Assembly (NCBI GenBank): GCA_029560815.1
Contig: JAKQKF010000127.1
Span: 1-12,186 of the forward strand
Reading direction: 5' to 3'
Source: a bacterium
GTDB lineage: Bacteria > KSB1 > UBA2214
DNA length: 12,186 nucleotides
Shown here piece by piece: positions 1 to 12,186 of this stretch. The notes beneath the pieces are model-generated. The model made no database searches. It was not told where the DNA came from and was given only the letters and a program-made list of their open reading frames with translations. The position numbers were made by a program, and so were the translations under genes. The first letter of the stretch is position 1; every line of letters begins with the position of its first letter.

Positions 1-686
1 ACCGTACCGCGGCCCGTGATCGAGAACACATCCTCGACCGGCATCAAAAACGGCTTGTCGATCTCGCGCGCCGGCTGCGGAATATAGTTGTCCACCGCCT
101 CCATCAGGTCCAGTATCGACTTGATGTGCTTCTCGTCGGTCGGATTCTCCAGCGCCAGCATCGCCGAGCCGGTGATCACCGGAATCTCGTCGCCAGGATA
201 GTTGTACTTGGTCAACAGCTCGCGTACCTCAAGCTCGACCAGCTCCAGAAGCTCAGGATCGTCCACCAGGTCCGCCTTGTTCAGATAGACCACCATCGCC
301 GGCACGTTCACCTGGCGCGCCAAAAGAACGTGCTCGCGCGTCTGCGGCATCGGACCGTCGGCAGCACTCACCACCAGAATCGCGCCGTCCATCTGCGCCG
401 CGCCGGTCACCATGTTCTTGATATAGTCGGCATGGCCCGGGCAGTCCACATGCGCATAATGACGCTTGGCCGTCTCGTACTCGGCATGATGAACGTTGAT
501 GGTCACACCACGCGCCTTCTCTTCCGGGGCGTTGTCGATCTCATCGTACGCACGCGCCTTGGCCAGGCCGCGCAGAGCCAGAACCTGCGTGATCGCCGCC
601 GTCAGCGTCGTCTTGCCATGGTCCACGTGACCGATCGTGCCGATGTTCACATGCGGCTTGGTCCGCTCGAACTTTTGCTTTGCCAT
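1..686 (-). CDS. tuf: Elongation factor Tu, 5' part (C-terminal part beyond window edge)
   Basis: EF-Tu is the cytoplasmic GTPase that carries aminoacyl-tRNA to the ribosomal A site. The 228 visible residues cover all of the GTPase domain and the first residues of domain 2, ending in [12 protein letters not shown]; the family is about 394-400 residues, so roughly 40% is off the left edge. Motifs seen are GHVDHGKT (19-26), the switch I region with [10 protein letters not shown] (55-64), DCPGHADY (81-88, with the catalytic-type His at 85), NKAD (136-139) and GSAM (173-176). The ATG at 684-686 is preceded by AAGGAG (complement of 696-701), a good Shine-Dalgarno match 9 nt away. Small departures from common EF-Tu wording are V65-H66 where Thr-Ser/Ala is frequent, and Ala in NKAD. 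It follows fusA after a 151-nt spacer, the standard str-operon order. Whether another tuf copy exists elsewhere cannot be seen here. Confidence 0.98.
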   Translation of the reverse strand, partial: MAKQKFERTKPHVNIGTIGHVDHGKTTLTAAITQVLALRGLAKARAYDEIDNAPEEKARGVTINVHHAEYETAKRHYAHVDCPGHADYIKNMVTGAAQMDGAILVVSAADGPMPQTREHVLLARQVNVPAMVVYLNKADLVDDPELLELVELEVRELLTKYNYPGDEIPVITGSAMLALENPTDEKHIKSILDLMEAVDNYIPQPAREIDKPFLMPVEDVFSITGRGT

Positions 687-715
687 TTTCAGCTTCTCCT
701 TGCATTCACTATTTT

Positions 716-831
716 AAAAAACATCTTCTCACAAAGGCACAGAGACACAAAGGAAAACGTGCCCACCGTCTCATGATAGTCATTTTATTGTTTCTTGCTC
801 TCACTCTTTGTGGCTTTGTGCCTTCGTGAGA
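716..831 (-). terminator. Possible attenuator or terminator: long hairpin followed by U6 ahead of tuf
   Basis: In the transcript, the inverted repeat 831-727 is followed after 5 nt by six U residues (complement of 716-721). A hairpin plus U-tract resembles an intrinsic terminator and could set the fusA to tuf ratio. Against this, the stem is only moderately GC-rich and has mismatches, the loop is long (49 nt), and the U-tract does not directly abut the stem. I therefore treat it as a candidate partial terminator or mRNA-processing site only. Confidence 0.3.
727..831. repeat. Inverted repeat made of three 8-nt units per arm, between fusA and tuf
   Basis: The left arm (727-754) and the right arm (804-831) are reverse complements at 23 of 28 positions, separated by 49 nt. 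Each arm is three consecutive 8-nt units of the form CACRARGN: on the + strand CACAAAGG (730-737), CACAGAGA (738-745), CACAAAGG (746-753); on the - strand CACGAAGG (828-821), CACAAAGC (820-813), CACAAAGA (812-805). From memory, strings of this CACAAAG/CTTTGTG type recur between genes in many unrelated bacterial genomes, so this may be one copy of a dispersed family. That family assignment is recollection, not a search. In the fusA-tuf transcript the arms could pair into a long imperfect hairpin. Confidence 0.8.
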
Positions 832-837
832 GATTGT

Positions 838-2922
838 TTAAACCATCAGCCCCATTTTTTGCAGGAGCTTTTTGCCCACCTCTTCGGTGACCTTCTGATA
901 GTTGAAAAACTGCATCGTAAAGATCGCCCGTCCCTGCGAGGTGTTGCGCAGGGCGGTGGCGTAGCCGAACATCTCCGCCAGGGGGGCCTGCGCGTTGATC
1001 ACCTGGGCGTCGCGGCGTTTGTGATGGTTGGCGATCCGGGCACGCCGCGCGGCCAGATCGCTCAGGATTGAACCAAAGTACTCTTCCGGGGTGACCACTT
1101 CCAGATCCATCACCGGCTCCATCAGGATCGACTTGCCGCGCCGTGCGGCGTCCTGGAGGGCCATTGAGGCGGCGATCTTGAAGGCCAGCTCGGTGGAATC
1201 GACATCGTGGAAGGAGCCGCTTACCAGGGTCGCCCTGATGTCGATGATCGGATACCCGGCGATCGCCCCGCTCGCCATCGCTTCCCGGAGCCCCTGTTCC
1301 ACCGGCCGTACGAACTGGGTCGGGACCTGGAGGGGGCTGGCGAGGTTGGTGAAGGAAAATATCTTGCCCTGCTCGCCCGGTTCAAACTCGATCACCACAT
1401 GCGCGTACTGACCTTTGCCGCCGCTCTGCTTGACAAAGTGGATCTCGCTGGTCACCGGCTCGGTGATGGTCTCGCGATAGGCGACCTGCTGCTTGCCGAT
1501 GTTGGCCTGCACCTTGAATTCGCGCAGCAGCCGTTCAACCAGAATCTCGAGGTGAAGCTCGCCCATCCCCGAGATGATCATCTGCCCGGTCTCGCCGTCG
1601 ACGCTGTACTGAAAGGTCGGATCCTCATCCGCCAGAGCGGTCAGCGCAGTGCTCATGCGCTCCTGGTCGGCCTTGGATTTGGGCTCGATCGCGATCGAGA
1701 TGACCGGGATCGGAAAGTTCATGCTCTCCAGCATCAGGGGATGCTTCAGGTCGCAGAGCGTGTCGCCGGTGCGCGTGTTGCGCAGTCCCACCGCCGCGGC
1801 GATATCGCCGGCGGAGACACTCTGAACATCCTCGCGCTTGTTGGAGGACATCAGCAGGATTCTGCTCAGCCGCTCCTTCTTCTCGGTGCCGGTGTTGAGG
1901 GCGGTCTCTCCTGCCGATATCCGGCCGGAGTAGACCCGGAAGTAGGTGAGCTTGCCGACAAAGGGGTCGGTCATGATCTTGAAGGCCAGCGCGGTAAAGG
2001 GCTCATCGGGGTTCGCGGAGCGTTTTTCGATGCGCTCGGTGTAGGGGTTGACCCCTTCGACCGGCGGCACATCGAGCGGGCTGGGCAGATAGTTGACCAC
2101 GGCATCGAGGAGATGCTGCACGCCGCGATTCTTGACCGAGGCCCCGCAGAGGACCGGGACGATCGCGTCCTTGAGGGTGCCCGCGCGCAGGGCGCGCTGG
2201 ATCTCTGCGATGGTGACCTCTTCGTTGCCGAGATACTTTTCCATGACCGCGTCGTCAAAGTCGGCGACCGCTTCGACCAGCTCGTGGCGCATCGACTGCG
2301 CCTGTTCGACGAGCGGCGCGGGGATCTCGCGCTCCTCCCAGACGGCACCGAAGGTGTCTTCGTCATAGTAGACCGCCTTCATGGTGAGCAGATCGATGAG
2401 GCCATTGAAGCGATCCTCGGCGCCGAGAGGCAGCTGAACCGGCACGGGCCGGGTATGAAGCCGTTCGCGCATCGAATTCAGCACCATGTCAAAATCGGCG
2501 CCGACCCGGTCCATTTTGTTGACATAAGCGATGCGGGGGATGCGGTATTTATCCGCCTGCCGCCAGACCGTCTCCGACTGGGGCTCGACACCGCCGGCGG
2601 CATCGAAGATGGCGACTGCGCCATCCAAAACTCTCAAAGAACGTTCGACTTCGGCCGTAAAATCGACATGGCCGGGCGTGTCGATGATGTTGATGCGGTG
2701 GTTCTTCCAGCTGCAGGTGATGGCGGCCGAGGTGATGGTGATGCCTCTTTCGCGTTCCTGCTCCATCCAGTCCATAGTGGCGGCGCCGTCGTCAACCTCG
2801 CCTATACGATGCACCTTGCCGGTGTAGTACAGGATCCGCTCGGTGGTGGTGGTCTTACCGGCATCGATGTGAGCCATGATGCCGATATTGCGGGTCTTTT
2901 CCAGAGAGGGAGGGGTTGACAT
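838..2922 (-). CDS. fusA: Elongation factor G
   Basis: EF-G is the ribosomal translocase GTPase, and also works with RRF in ribosome recycling. The product is 694 residues, normal for the family. The G domain shows AHIDAGKT (17-24), RGITIT (59-64), DTPGHVDF (81-88), NKMDR (135-139) and ASVK (261-264). Domain III has [10 protein letters not shown] (451-460). Domain IV has [10 protein letters not shown] (500-509) and the tip loop [10 protein letters not shown] (572-581); domain V follows to the C-terminus. I chose the ATG at 2920-2922 because [20 protein letters not shown] aligns with family N-termini. The frame stays open to 3009, but that 29-residue extension has no family resemblance. The Shine-Dalgarno is weak (AAGG about 14 nt upstream). 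Domains IV-V depart somewhat from common wording: [12 protein letters not shown] instead of the usual IPxEYIPAVxxG, and [10 protein letters not shown] instead of GDLSRRRG or similar. The str-operon context argues for the main EF-G, but a paralogue type is possible. Confidence 0.97.
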   Translation of the reverse strand: MSTPPSLEKTRNIGIMAHIDAGKTTTTERILYYTGKVHRIGEVDDGAATMDWMEQERERGITITSAAITCSWKNHRINIIDTPGHVDFTAEVERSLRVLDGAVAIFDAAGGVEPQSETVWRQADKYRIPRIAYVNKMDRVGADFDMVLNSMRERLHTRPVPVQLPLGAEDRFNGLIDLLTMKAVYYDEDTFGAVWEEREIPAPLVEQAQSMRHELVEAVADFDDAVMEKYLGNEEVTIAEIQRALRAGTLKDAIVPVLCGASVKNRGVQHLLDAVVNYLPSPLDVPPVEGVNPYTERIEKRSANPDEPFTALAFKIMTDPFVGKLTYFRVYSGRISAGETALNTGTEKKERLSRILLMSSNKREDVQSVSAGDIAAAVGLRNTRTGDTLCDLKHPLMLESMNFPIPVISIAIEPKSKADQERMSTALTALADEDPTFQYSVDGETGQMIISGMGELHLEILVERLLREFKVQANIGKQQVAYRETITEPVTSEIHFVKQSGGKGQYAHVVIEFEPGEQGKIFSFTNLASPLQVPTQFVRPVEQGLREAMASGAIAGYPIIDIRATLVSGSFHDVDSTELAFKIAASMALQDAARRGKSILMEPVMDLEVVTPEEYFGSILSDLAARRARIANHHKRRDAQVINAQAPLAEMFGYATALRNTSQGRAIFTMQFFNYQKVTEEVGKKLLQKMGLMV

Positions 2923-3150
2923 AAAAAAGCCACTTACCTTAAAAGAGGCGCCTCCAGGACTAAAATTCGAAGCGCAAGGTGCGTGGGCATCAGAAAGTTG
3001 GCGCGCCACGCATCCTCTTCAAGGTCAAGTGGATATGAAGAGTGTGCAGTATCTGCGACGCCAAGTTCTGGCACCCACTTTCCGGACCGGCTCTTTTTGA
3101 GCCACATCAGCCCGGAGTTAGAATGCAGAACTGGCCAAAATCAGGACCAA
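2923..3150 (-). other. Structured rpsG-fusA spacer, no gene
   Basis: This 228-nt gap is long for the str operon. It holds no convincing gene but several clean dyads. GGCTC-TTTTT-GAGCC lies at 3089-3103 (5-bp stem, 5-nt loop). CTCTTCA (3015-3021) pairs with TGAAGAG (3036-3042) across 14 nt. GCGTGG (2981-2986) pairs with CCACGC (3006-3011) and encloses most of the perfect palindrome TGGCGCGCCA (2999-3008). GAGGCGCCTC (2945-2954) is a perfect 10-bp palindrome. No -10/-35 pair with acceptable spacing was found on the minus strand. A regulatory leader for fusA-tuf is inference. Confidence 0.5.
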
Positions 3151-3621
3151 TTACCAGCGGAAATGAGCGAAAGCCTTGTTGGCCTCGGCCATTTTGTGCG
3201 TATCTTCGCGTTTCTTGATCGAATTGCCTTCGTTCTTCGCGGCGGCCATCAATTCGAACGCCAGCTTCTCGGACATGGTCTTCTCGGAGCGGTTCTTCGA
3301 ATAGTTGATGATCCAGCGGATGGCCAGCGCCTGCTGGCGGTCGCCGCGGATATCGACCGGCACCTGATAGGTGGCGCCGCCGACACGGCGGGAACGCACC
3401 TCAAGCTGCGGTTTGACGTTGTGCATCGCTTTTTCAAAGACGGGCAGCCCTTCCGAGCTGGTCTTGGCGGCGATGATATCGAGGGCATCGTAAAAAATGG
3501 TCTCCGCCACGCTGCGTTTGCCGCCGCGGAGCAGGCCGTTGATGAACTTGGTGACCAGTACGCTGTTGTACTTGGGATCAGGCAGTACGGTACGTTTCGG
3601 CGGTGATTTTCTTCTTGACAT
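3151..3621 (-). CDS. rpsG: 30S ribosomal protein S7
   Basis: S7 is a primary 16S rRNA-binding protein that nucleates assembly of the 30S head and lines the mRNA exit/E-site region. The 156-residue product matches the usual short bacterial form. It has the recognisable N-terminus [10 protein letters not shown], then [23 protein letters not shown], the strongly conserved [17 protein letters not shown] block (about 76-92), and the C-terminal [21 protein letters not shown]. The ATG at 3619-3621 is the only start that fits the family. Its Shine-Dalgarno is poor (GAGAG-like only), and it begins 39 nt after the rpsL stop, so translational coupling to rpsL is plausible. In E. coli, S7 represses translation by binding the rpsL-rpsG junction; the much shorter junction here shows no obvious equivalent structure. 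Confidence 0.99.
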   Translation of the reverse strand: MSRRKSPPKRTVLPDPKYNSVLVTKFINGLLRGGKRSVAETIFYDALDIIAAKTSSEGLPVFEKAMHNVKPQLEVRSRRVGGATYQVPVDIRGDRQQALAIRWIINYSKNRSEKTMSEKLAFELMAAAKNEGNSIKKREDTHKMAEANKAFAHFRW

Positions 3622-3660
3622 GAAAGGCTCTCAATATAATGGGATGATCGGGACGGCCGC

Positions 3661-4032
<372 letters not shown>

Positions 4033-4036
4033 TATA

Positions 4037-4041
4037 CCTCC
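4037..4041 (-). promoter_or_regulatory. Shine-Dalgarno that fixes the rpsL GTG start
   Basis: GGAGG (complement of 4037-4041) lies 4 nt before the GTG at 4030-4032; with the following T it gives GGAGGT. The spacing is short but workable. It supports GTG over the upstream in-frame TTG at 4053, which would place this site inside the coding region. Confidence 0.75.
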
Positions 4042-4061
4042 AATTTTTGTCAAAGCCTTTT

Positions 4062-4090
4062 AATATAAGGTATTATTTATCAAATTTCAA
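4062..4090 (-). promoter_or_regulatory. Sigma70-type promoter for rpsL and the str operon
   Basis: On the minus strand TTGAAA (complement of 4085-4090) and TATATT (complement of 4062-4067) each match the consensus at 5 of 6 positions and are separated by exactly 17 nt (4068-4084). The start of transcription would fall near 4056, leaving a leader of about two dozen bases that contains the rpsL ribosome-binding site. The 84-nt rpoC-rpsL gap is distinctly AT-rich. This would give the str genes their own promoter in addition to read-through from rpoBC. It is predicted from sequence only; lineages such as Bacteroidetes use a different promoter consensus. Confidence 0.6.
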
Positions 4091-4097
4091 GAAATTT
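4082..4097. promoter_or_regulatory. Perfect 16-bp palindrome overlapping the -35 box (possible operator)
   Basis: AAATTTC (4082-4088) and GAAATTT (4091-4097) are perfect inverted arms around AA, and the -35 hexamer of the predicted rpsL promoter lies inside the site (4085-4090). The position suits a repressor or activator site. The site is AT-rich in an AT-rich gap, so chance is a real alternative. As RNA it would be a weak hairpin and is not a convincing rpoC terminator. Confidence 0.35.
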
Positions 4098-4116
4098 ATT
4101 TAATATCTGCCGAAAT

Positions 4117-7100
4117 CTATTCATTTTCCAGTTCATCGATCTCGAGCAGGGCGTCGTCGTCCTCCTCACGCGGCAGCGGCGCGGGCCGCTCCGGCGGTGT
4201 CGGCAGATCGATCTCCGGCCCTTCGACCTTGAGCTCCTTGTAGCGGCCGATACCGGTTCCGGCCGGGATCAGGTGGCCCATGACCACATTCTCCTTGAGG
4301 CCGAGCAGCTCGTCGACCTTGCCTTCGACCGAGGCGTCGGTCAGAACGCGCGTGGTCTCCTGGAAGGAGGCGGCCGAGATGAAGCTCTCGGTGGTCAGCG
4401 AGGCCTTGGTGATGCCCAGCAGCAGAGGCTGGAAGGTGGCCGGTTGTCCCGAGCGCGCCTGTGGCAGCGTCTTTTCGGCGGCCTCCAGTTTGGCCACCAC
4501 CTTGCGGAATTCGTCGGCCTCGACCATCTCCTCGAACTGGAATTTGGCGTCGCCGCGCTCGGTGACGATCACCATGTTGCGGATGCGCTCGTTCTCGGCG
4601 AGGAAGCTGAGGCGGTCGACCTGGTCGCCTTCGAGGTAGAAGGTATCGCCCGGATCCTCGATCTTGACCTTTTGCAGCATCTGGCGCACGATCACCTCGA
4701 TGTGCTTGTCGTTGATGCGCACACCCTGCAGCCGGTAGACCTCCTGGATCTCGTTGACCAGGTACTCCTGCACCTTGTTGGCGCCCATGATGGCGAGGAT
4801 GTCGTGCGGCACGACCGAGCCTTCGGAGAGCTTTTCGCCGGCATGCACGAAATCGCCGGCATGGACCAGCACGTGCTTGCCGTAGCCGATCATGTAGACC
4901 TTTTCCTCATGACCGTCCTCGGAGCGGACGATGATCTTGCGCACGCCGCGCTTCATCTCGCCGAATTCGACGATGCCGTCGATTTCGCTGACCACGGCCG
5001 GCTCCTTGGGCCGCCGGGCTTCGAAGAGCTCGGCGACGCGCGGCAGACCGCCGGTGATGTCGCGGGTTTTGGCGATCTCGCGCGGGATCTTGACAATGGC
5101 ATCGCCGGCATTGATCATGTCGCCGTCGCGCACCACCAGGTTGGCCCTGGTCGGGATGACGTAGGCGCTGGTGACGCGTCCGTTCTCATCGAGGATGTTG
5201 ATGGTGGGGCTGAGGTTGCGGGTGCGGGTCTCGATGACCACCCGCTGACGCATGCCCGTGGTCTCGTCCATCTCCTCGCGGAAGGTGATATTCTCGAGCA
5301 GGTCGCGGAACTCGACCTTGCCGGTGGTGGTGCTGAGAATGCTGGCGGTGTAGGGGTCCCATTTGAAAATGATCTTGCCCTTTTCCACCCGGTCGCCGGG
5401 ATGGACGATGATGGTCGCGCCGTAGGGAACGGTGAGCCGCTCCATATTGCGGTTGTCGTCGTCCTGGACGTTGATGCGGCCGTTGCGGCCGATGCAGACG
5501 GTCTCGCCGTCTTCGCGGTCGACGGTCTTGAGATTGTCCCAGGCGATGATGCCCTCGTGCTTGACCGCGACCTGCGACTGGGCGGCGATGCGCGAGGCGG
5601 TACCGCCGATGTGGAAGGTACGCAGGGTGAGCTGGGTGCCCGGCTCGCCGATCGACTGGGCCGCCATGACACCCACGGCCTCGCCGATGCAGACCATCTT
5701 GCCGGTGGCCAGGTTGCGTCCGTAACACTGGGCGCAGACCCCGCGCGGGGCTTCGCAGGTGAGGACCGAGCGGATCATCACCGACTCGGGGCCGGCATCG
5801 CTGATCTTTTTGGCGGTCTCTTCATTGATGAGGGATCCGGCCTCGGCGATGACGTCGCCCGATTCAGGATCGAAAATATCTTCGGCCGCGACGCGCCCGA
5901 TGATGCGGTCCTGCATCGACTCGATCACCTCTTCACCCTCCTTGATGTCGGCCACGCGCAGTCCGAGGATGGTGCCGCAGTCGGGCTGGGTGATGATGAC
6001 ATCCTGGGCGACATCGACCAGACGGCGGGTGAGATAGCCGGCGTCGGCGGTCTTCAAGGCGGTATCGGCCAGACCCTTGCGGGCGCCGTGGGTGGAGATA
6101 AAGTACTCGAGCACCGACAGGCCTTCGCGGAAGTTGGCGGTGATCGGGTTCTCGATGATTTCGCCCATCGAGCCGGTCATCTTTTTCTGCGGTTTGGCCA
6201 TCAGGCCGCGCATGCCGGCGAGCTGGCGGATCTGCTCTTTGGAACCGCGCGCGCCCGAATCGGCCATCATGAAGATGGGATTGAAGCCCTGACGGTCCTG
6301 ACGCAGCCGCTCGAACATCTTTTCGGCCACCGCGCTGGTGGTGTGGGTCCAGATGTCGATGATCTGGTTGTAGCGCTCGCCGTCGGTGATGATGCCGCGC
6401 TCATAGCGTTTGAGGATGGCCTCGACGTTCTTGAAAGCCTGGCCGAGCAGCTCCTCCTTTTCAGGCGGAACCAGCACGTCATCGAGGCTTACCGTGGTGC
6501 CCGACTTCATGGCGAAATGGAAGCCGATATTCTTGAGATTGTCGAGGAGCTGTGTGGTGCGGTGGTTGCCCAGCTTGTTGTAGGCGCGCGCCACGAGATC
6601 CTCGATCGCCTTTTTGGTCAGGAGCACGTTGACGAACTTTAATTCCTCGGGGAGGATATCGTTAAAGATGACGCGGCCGACGGTGGTCTCGATCATCTCG
6701 CCGCCGAAACGCACCTTGATCGGGGCGTGGAGCGCGATGCGCTGGTCGTTATAGGCGATCAGCACCTCGTCGATCGATGCGAAGGTCATCCCCTCGCCGA
6801 GGACGCCGGTGCGGCGCTTGGTGAGGTAATAGATGCCGAGCACGATATCCTGGCTGGGGATGGCCAGCGGCCGGCCGTGGGCCGGAGAGAGGATATTGTG
6901 GCTCGAGAGCATGAGGATCTTGGTCTCGATCTGGGCATAGAAAGAGAGCGGCACGTGCACGGCCATCTGGTCACCGTCAAAGTCGGCGTTGAAAGCGGCG
7001 CAGACCAGGGGGTGAATCTGGATCGCCTTACCCTCGATGAGCACCGGCTGAAACGCCTGGATGCCGAGCCGATGGAGGGTCGGGGCGCGGTTGAGCATCA

Positions 7101-8397
7101 CGGGATGATCATCGATGATCTCCTCGAGGATATCCCAGACCTCAGCACCGCGGCGCTCGACATATTTTTTGGCGCTCTTGACGGTCTTGACCAGGCCGCG
7201 TTCGACCAGCTTGCGGATGACAAAGGGCTTGAAAAGCTCGAGGGCCATCTCCTTGGGCAGGCCGCACTCGTGGAGGTGGAGCTCAGGGCCGACGACGATG
7301 ACCGAGCGGCCGGAATAGTCGATGCGCTTGCCGAGCAGGTTCTGGCGGAAACGCCCCTGCTTGCCGCGCAGCATGTCGGAGAGACTCTTGAGGGCGCGGT
7401 TGCCGTCGCTGCGCACGGCCGAGGATTTGCGGCCGTTGTCGAAAAGCGAATCGACCGCCTCCTGGAGCATGCGTTTCTCGTTGCGCAGGATCACTTCGGG
7501 GGCCTTGATCTCGAGCAGCTTTTTCAGACGGTTGTTGCGGATGATCACGCGGCGGTAGAGATCATTGAGATCCGAGGTCGCGAAGCGGCCGCCCTCGAGG
7601 GGAACCAGGGGGCGCAGTTCAGGCGGCACCACCGGGATGACCGACATGACCATCCAGTCCGGACGGTTTTCGCGGTCGCGGTTGGAGCGGCGGAAAGCCT
7701 CCACCACCTTGAGACGCTTGAGAGCATCGGCCTTGCGCTGAATCGAGGTCTCGCTGCGCGCCATGTAGCGCAGCTCGTGCGAAAGGGCGTCGATATTGAC
7801 GTGGCGCAGCAGCGCGTGAATGGCCGTGCCGCCGATCTCGGCGTAGAAACGATGCTCTTCGGGCAGGTCGTTCTCCGCGTCGCGCATGCGCTCGACGAGG
7901 TCGAGATAGTCATCCTCAGTGATCAGCTCCCGCGGGGAGAGGCCGCTGTTACCCGGGCGGACCACCACATAGGACTCGTAATAGATCACCTTCTCCAGCT
8001 CCTTGATGCTCATGCCGAGGATGTAGCCGATCTTGGAGGGGAGGGATTTCCAGTACCAGATGTGGACCACGGGCACAGCCAGGGTGATATGGCCCATGCG
8101 TTCGCGGCGGACGCTCTTCATGGTCACCTCGACGCCGCAGCGGTCGCAGACGATGCCTTTGTAGCGGATGCGCTTGTATTTGCCGCAGTGGCATTCCCAG
8201 TCGCGCACCGGTCCAAAGATCTTTTCGCAGAAAAGGCCGTCCTTCTCGGGCTTGAAGGAGCGATAGTTGATGGTCTCCGGCTTGGTCACCTCGCCGTGAG
8301 AGCGTTCAAGGATCTTGTCCGGAGAGGCAAGACCGATGTAGATGGCCTGAAAATTGGCATCCTGTACGGGATGTTCCTGAGCGAACATGTAATTCAA
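4117..8397 (-). CDS. rpoC: DNA-directed RNA polymerase subunit beta'
   Basis: Beta' is the larger catalytic subunit of the transcribing core enzyme. The product is 1426 residues and uninterrupted. The N-terminal zinc site is C69, C71, C84, C87. The active-site block [12 protein letters not shown] spans 470-481, with Mg-binding Asp 472, 474 and 476. The bridge helix lies around 766-796 ([20 protein letters not shown]), and the second zinc site is C807, C881, C888, C891. The trigger loop begins at about 911 ([22 protein letters not shown]), followed by an SI3-type insertion (about 936-1115) before [21 protein letters not shown] (1113-1133). The C-terminal region has [27 protein letters not shown] and an acidic tail. 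The start is taken as the TTG at 8395-8397, because GGAGGTGA sits 7 nt upstream; an ATG three codons later (8386-8388) is the alternative. The gene follows rpoB after 128 nt and ends in TAG 84 nt before rpsL. Confidence 0.98.
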   Translation of the reverse strand: MNYMFAQEHPVQDANFQAIYIGLASPDKILERSHGEVTKPETINYRSFKPEKDGLFCEKIFGPVRDWECHCGKYKRIRYKGIVCDRCGVEVTMKSVRRERMGHITLAVPVVHIWYWKSLPSKIGYILGMSIKELEKVIYYESYVVVRPGNSGLSPRELITEDDYLDLVERMRDAENDLPEEHRFYAEIGGTAIHALLRHVNIDALSHELRYMARSETSIQRKADALKRLKVVEAFRRSNRDRENRPDWMVMSVIPVVPPELRPLVPLEGGRFATSDLNDLYRRVIIRNNRLKKLLEIKAPEVILRNEKRMLQEAVDSLFDNGRKSSAVRSDGNRALKSLSDMLRGKQGRFRQNLLGKRIDYSGRSVIVVGPELHLHECGLPKEMALELFKPFVIRKLVERGLVKTVKSAKKYVERRGAEVWDILEEIIDDHPVMLNRAPTLHRLGIQAFQPVLIEGKAIQIHPLVCAAFNADFDGDQMAVHVPLSFYAQIETKILMLSSHNILSPAHGRPLAIPSQDIVLGIYYLTKRRTGVLGEGMTFASIDEVLIAYNDQRIALHAPIKVRFGGEMIETTVGRVIFNDILPEELKFVNVLLTKKAIEDLVARAYNKLGNHRTTQLLDNLKNIGFHFAMKSGTTVSLDDVLVPPEKEELLGQAFKNVEAILKRYERGIITDGERYNQIIDIWTHTTSAVAEKMFERLRQDRQGFNPIFMMADSGARGSKEQIRQLAGMRGLMAKPQKKMTGSMGEIIENPITANFREGLSVLEYFISTHGARKGLADTALKTADAGYLTRRLVDVAQDVIITQPDCGTILGLRVADIKEGEEVIESMQDRIIGRVAAEDIFDPESGDVIAEAGSLINEETAKKISDAGPESVMIRSVLTCEAPRGVCAQCYGRNLATGKMVCIGEAVGVMAAQSIGEPGTQLTLRTFHIGGTASRIAAQSQVAVKHEGIIAWDNLKTVDREDGETVCIGRNGRINVQDDDNRNMERLTVPYGATIIVHPGDRVEKGKIIFKWDPYTASILSTTTGKVEFRDLLENITFREEMDETTGMRQRVVIETRTRNLSPTINILDENGRVTSAYVIPTRANLVVRDGDMINAGDAIVKIPREIAKTRDITGGLPRVAELFEARRPKEPAVVSEIDGIVEFGEMKRGVRKIIVRSEDGHEEKVYMIGYGKHVLVHAGDFVHAGEKLSEGSVVPHDILAIMGANKVQEYLVNEIQEVYRLQGVRINDKHIEVIVRQMLQKVKIEDPGDTFYLEGDQVDRLSFLAENERIRNMVIVTERGDAKFQFEEMVEADEFRKVVAKLEAAEKTLPQARSGQPATFQPLLLGITKASLTTESFISAASFQETTRVLTDASVEGKVDELLGLKENVVMGHLIPAGTGIGRYKELKVEGPEIDLPTPPERPAPLPREEDDDALLEIDELENE

Positions 8398-8401
8398 ATG
8401 G

Positions 8402-8409
8402 TCACCTCC
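8402..8409 (-). promoter_or_regulatory. Strong Shine-Dalgarno that favours a TTG start for rpoC
   Basis: GGAGGTGA (complement of 8402-8409) is a full-length anti-Shine-Dalgarno match. Its GGAGG core ends 7 nt before the TTG at 8395-8397 and 16 nt before the ATG at 8386-8388. The spacing favours the TTG. Confidence 0.7.
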
Positions 8410-8447
8410 AAACTCTGTGAACGAGCCTGGTTAAGGAAAACACATAA

Positions 8448-8493
8448 AGAGGCGAGGCGGATATCCTGTCTGGCTTGCATCCGCCGCACCTCT
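8448..8493 (-). promoter_or_regulatory. Strong RNA hairpin in the rpoB-rpoC gap
   Basis: In the transcript, 7 bp (complement of 8479-8485 with 8456-8462; GGCGGAT/ATCCGCC) are extended past one mismatch by another 7 pairs (AGAGGTG/CGCCTCT, from 8487-8493 and 8448-8454, one of them G-U), closing a 16-nt loop. After the stem comes UUAUGUGUUUU, a broken U-rich run. It could be an RNase III type processing site, a stabilising stem for the rpoB or rpoC mRNA ends, or a weak attenuator. A full terminator is unlikely because rpoC must be expressed and no other promoter was seen. Confidence 0.6.
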
Positions 8494-8525
8494 GATATAT
8501 TGAGGGGACAACCCATGCGGGCTGG

Positions 8526-12186
<3,661 letters not shown>

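Noticed and set aside
687..725. Possible promoter just upstream of tuf (TTGTGA with TAGTGA-like or TAAAAT boxes)
   Set aside because: No hexamer pair combined acceptable matches with 16-18 nt spacing.
709..783. 24-codon minus-strand ORF in the fusA-tuf spacer
   Set aside because: It is largely a translation of the CTTTGTG repeat arm, with no ribosome-binding site.
1207..2919. Long open frame (about 570 codons) on the + strand opposite fusA
   Set aside because: It is a mirror of a GC-rich real gene, has biased His/Asp/Gly-rich composition and no family resemblance.
2923..3009. 29-residue N-terminal extension of EF-G
   Set aside because: It matches no EF-G N-terminus and runs through the dyad-rich spacer; the ATG at 2922 fits the family start.

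Overview
The window is a stretch of bacterial housekeeping DNA with every recognised gene on the minus strand. Read in the direction of transcription (right to left) the order is rpoB (5' end cut by the window edge), rpoC, rpsL, rpsG, fusA, tuf (3' end cut by the other edge). This is the end of the RNA polymerase beta/beta' operon joined directly to the 'str' operon (S12, S7, EF-G, EF-Tu), a very widely conserved bacterial arrangement.

Coding DNA is GC-rich with strong third-position G/C, while the rpoC-rpsL gap and parts of the other gaps are AT-rich. RpoB carries a charged, coiled-coil-like insertion before its C-terminal catalytic block, and RpoC carries a large trigger-loop insertion of the SI3 type. 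Together with the RpoB wording (for example [20 protein letters not shown]), this points to a Gram-negative-type lineage rather than Firmicutes or Actinobacteria. My best guess is the FCB (Fibrobacteres-Chlorobi-Bacteroidetes) superphylum or a neighbouring candidate phylum; this is impression, not phylogeny. Several genes have good Shine-Dalgarno sequences, and two essential genes appear to start at non-ATG codons (rpoC at TTG, rpsL at GTG).

Layout from left to right: tuf 5' part (1-686); a 151-nt spacer with a long inverted repeat built from 8-nt units; fusA (838-2922); a 228-nt spacer rich in small dyads; rpsG (3151-3621); a 39-nt gap; rpsL (3661-4032); an 84-nt AT-rich gap holding a good sigma70-type promoter and a perfect palindrome over its -35 box; rpoC (4117-8397); a 128-nt gap with a strong RNA hairpin; rpoB (8526 to the edge).

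The genes form one growth-rate-linked expression unit: the two large RNA polymerase subunits, two 30S proteins at the decoding and mRNA-exit regions, and the two main elongation GTPases. The proteins look intact and ordinary, with all catalytic motifs checked present. I found no mobile element, CRISPR array, RNA gene or new multi-gene system. What merits a second look is in the spacers: hairpins, a repeat family member and a promoter/operator-like site.
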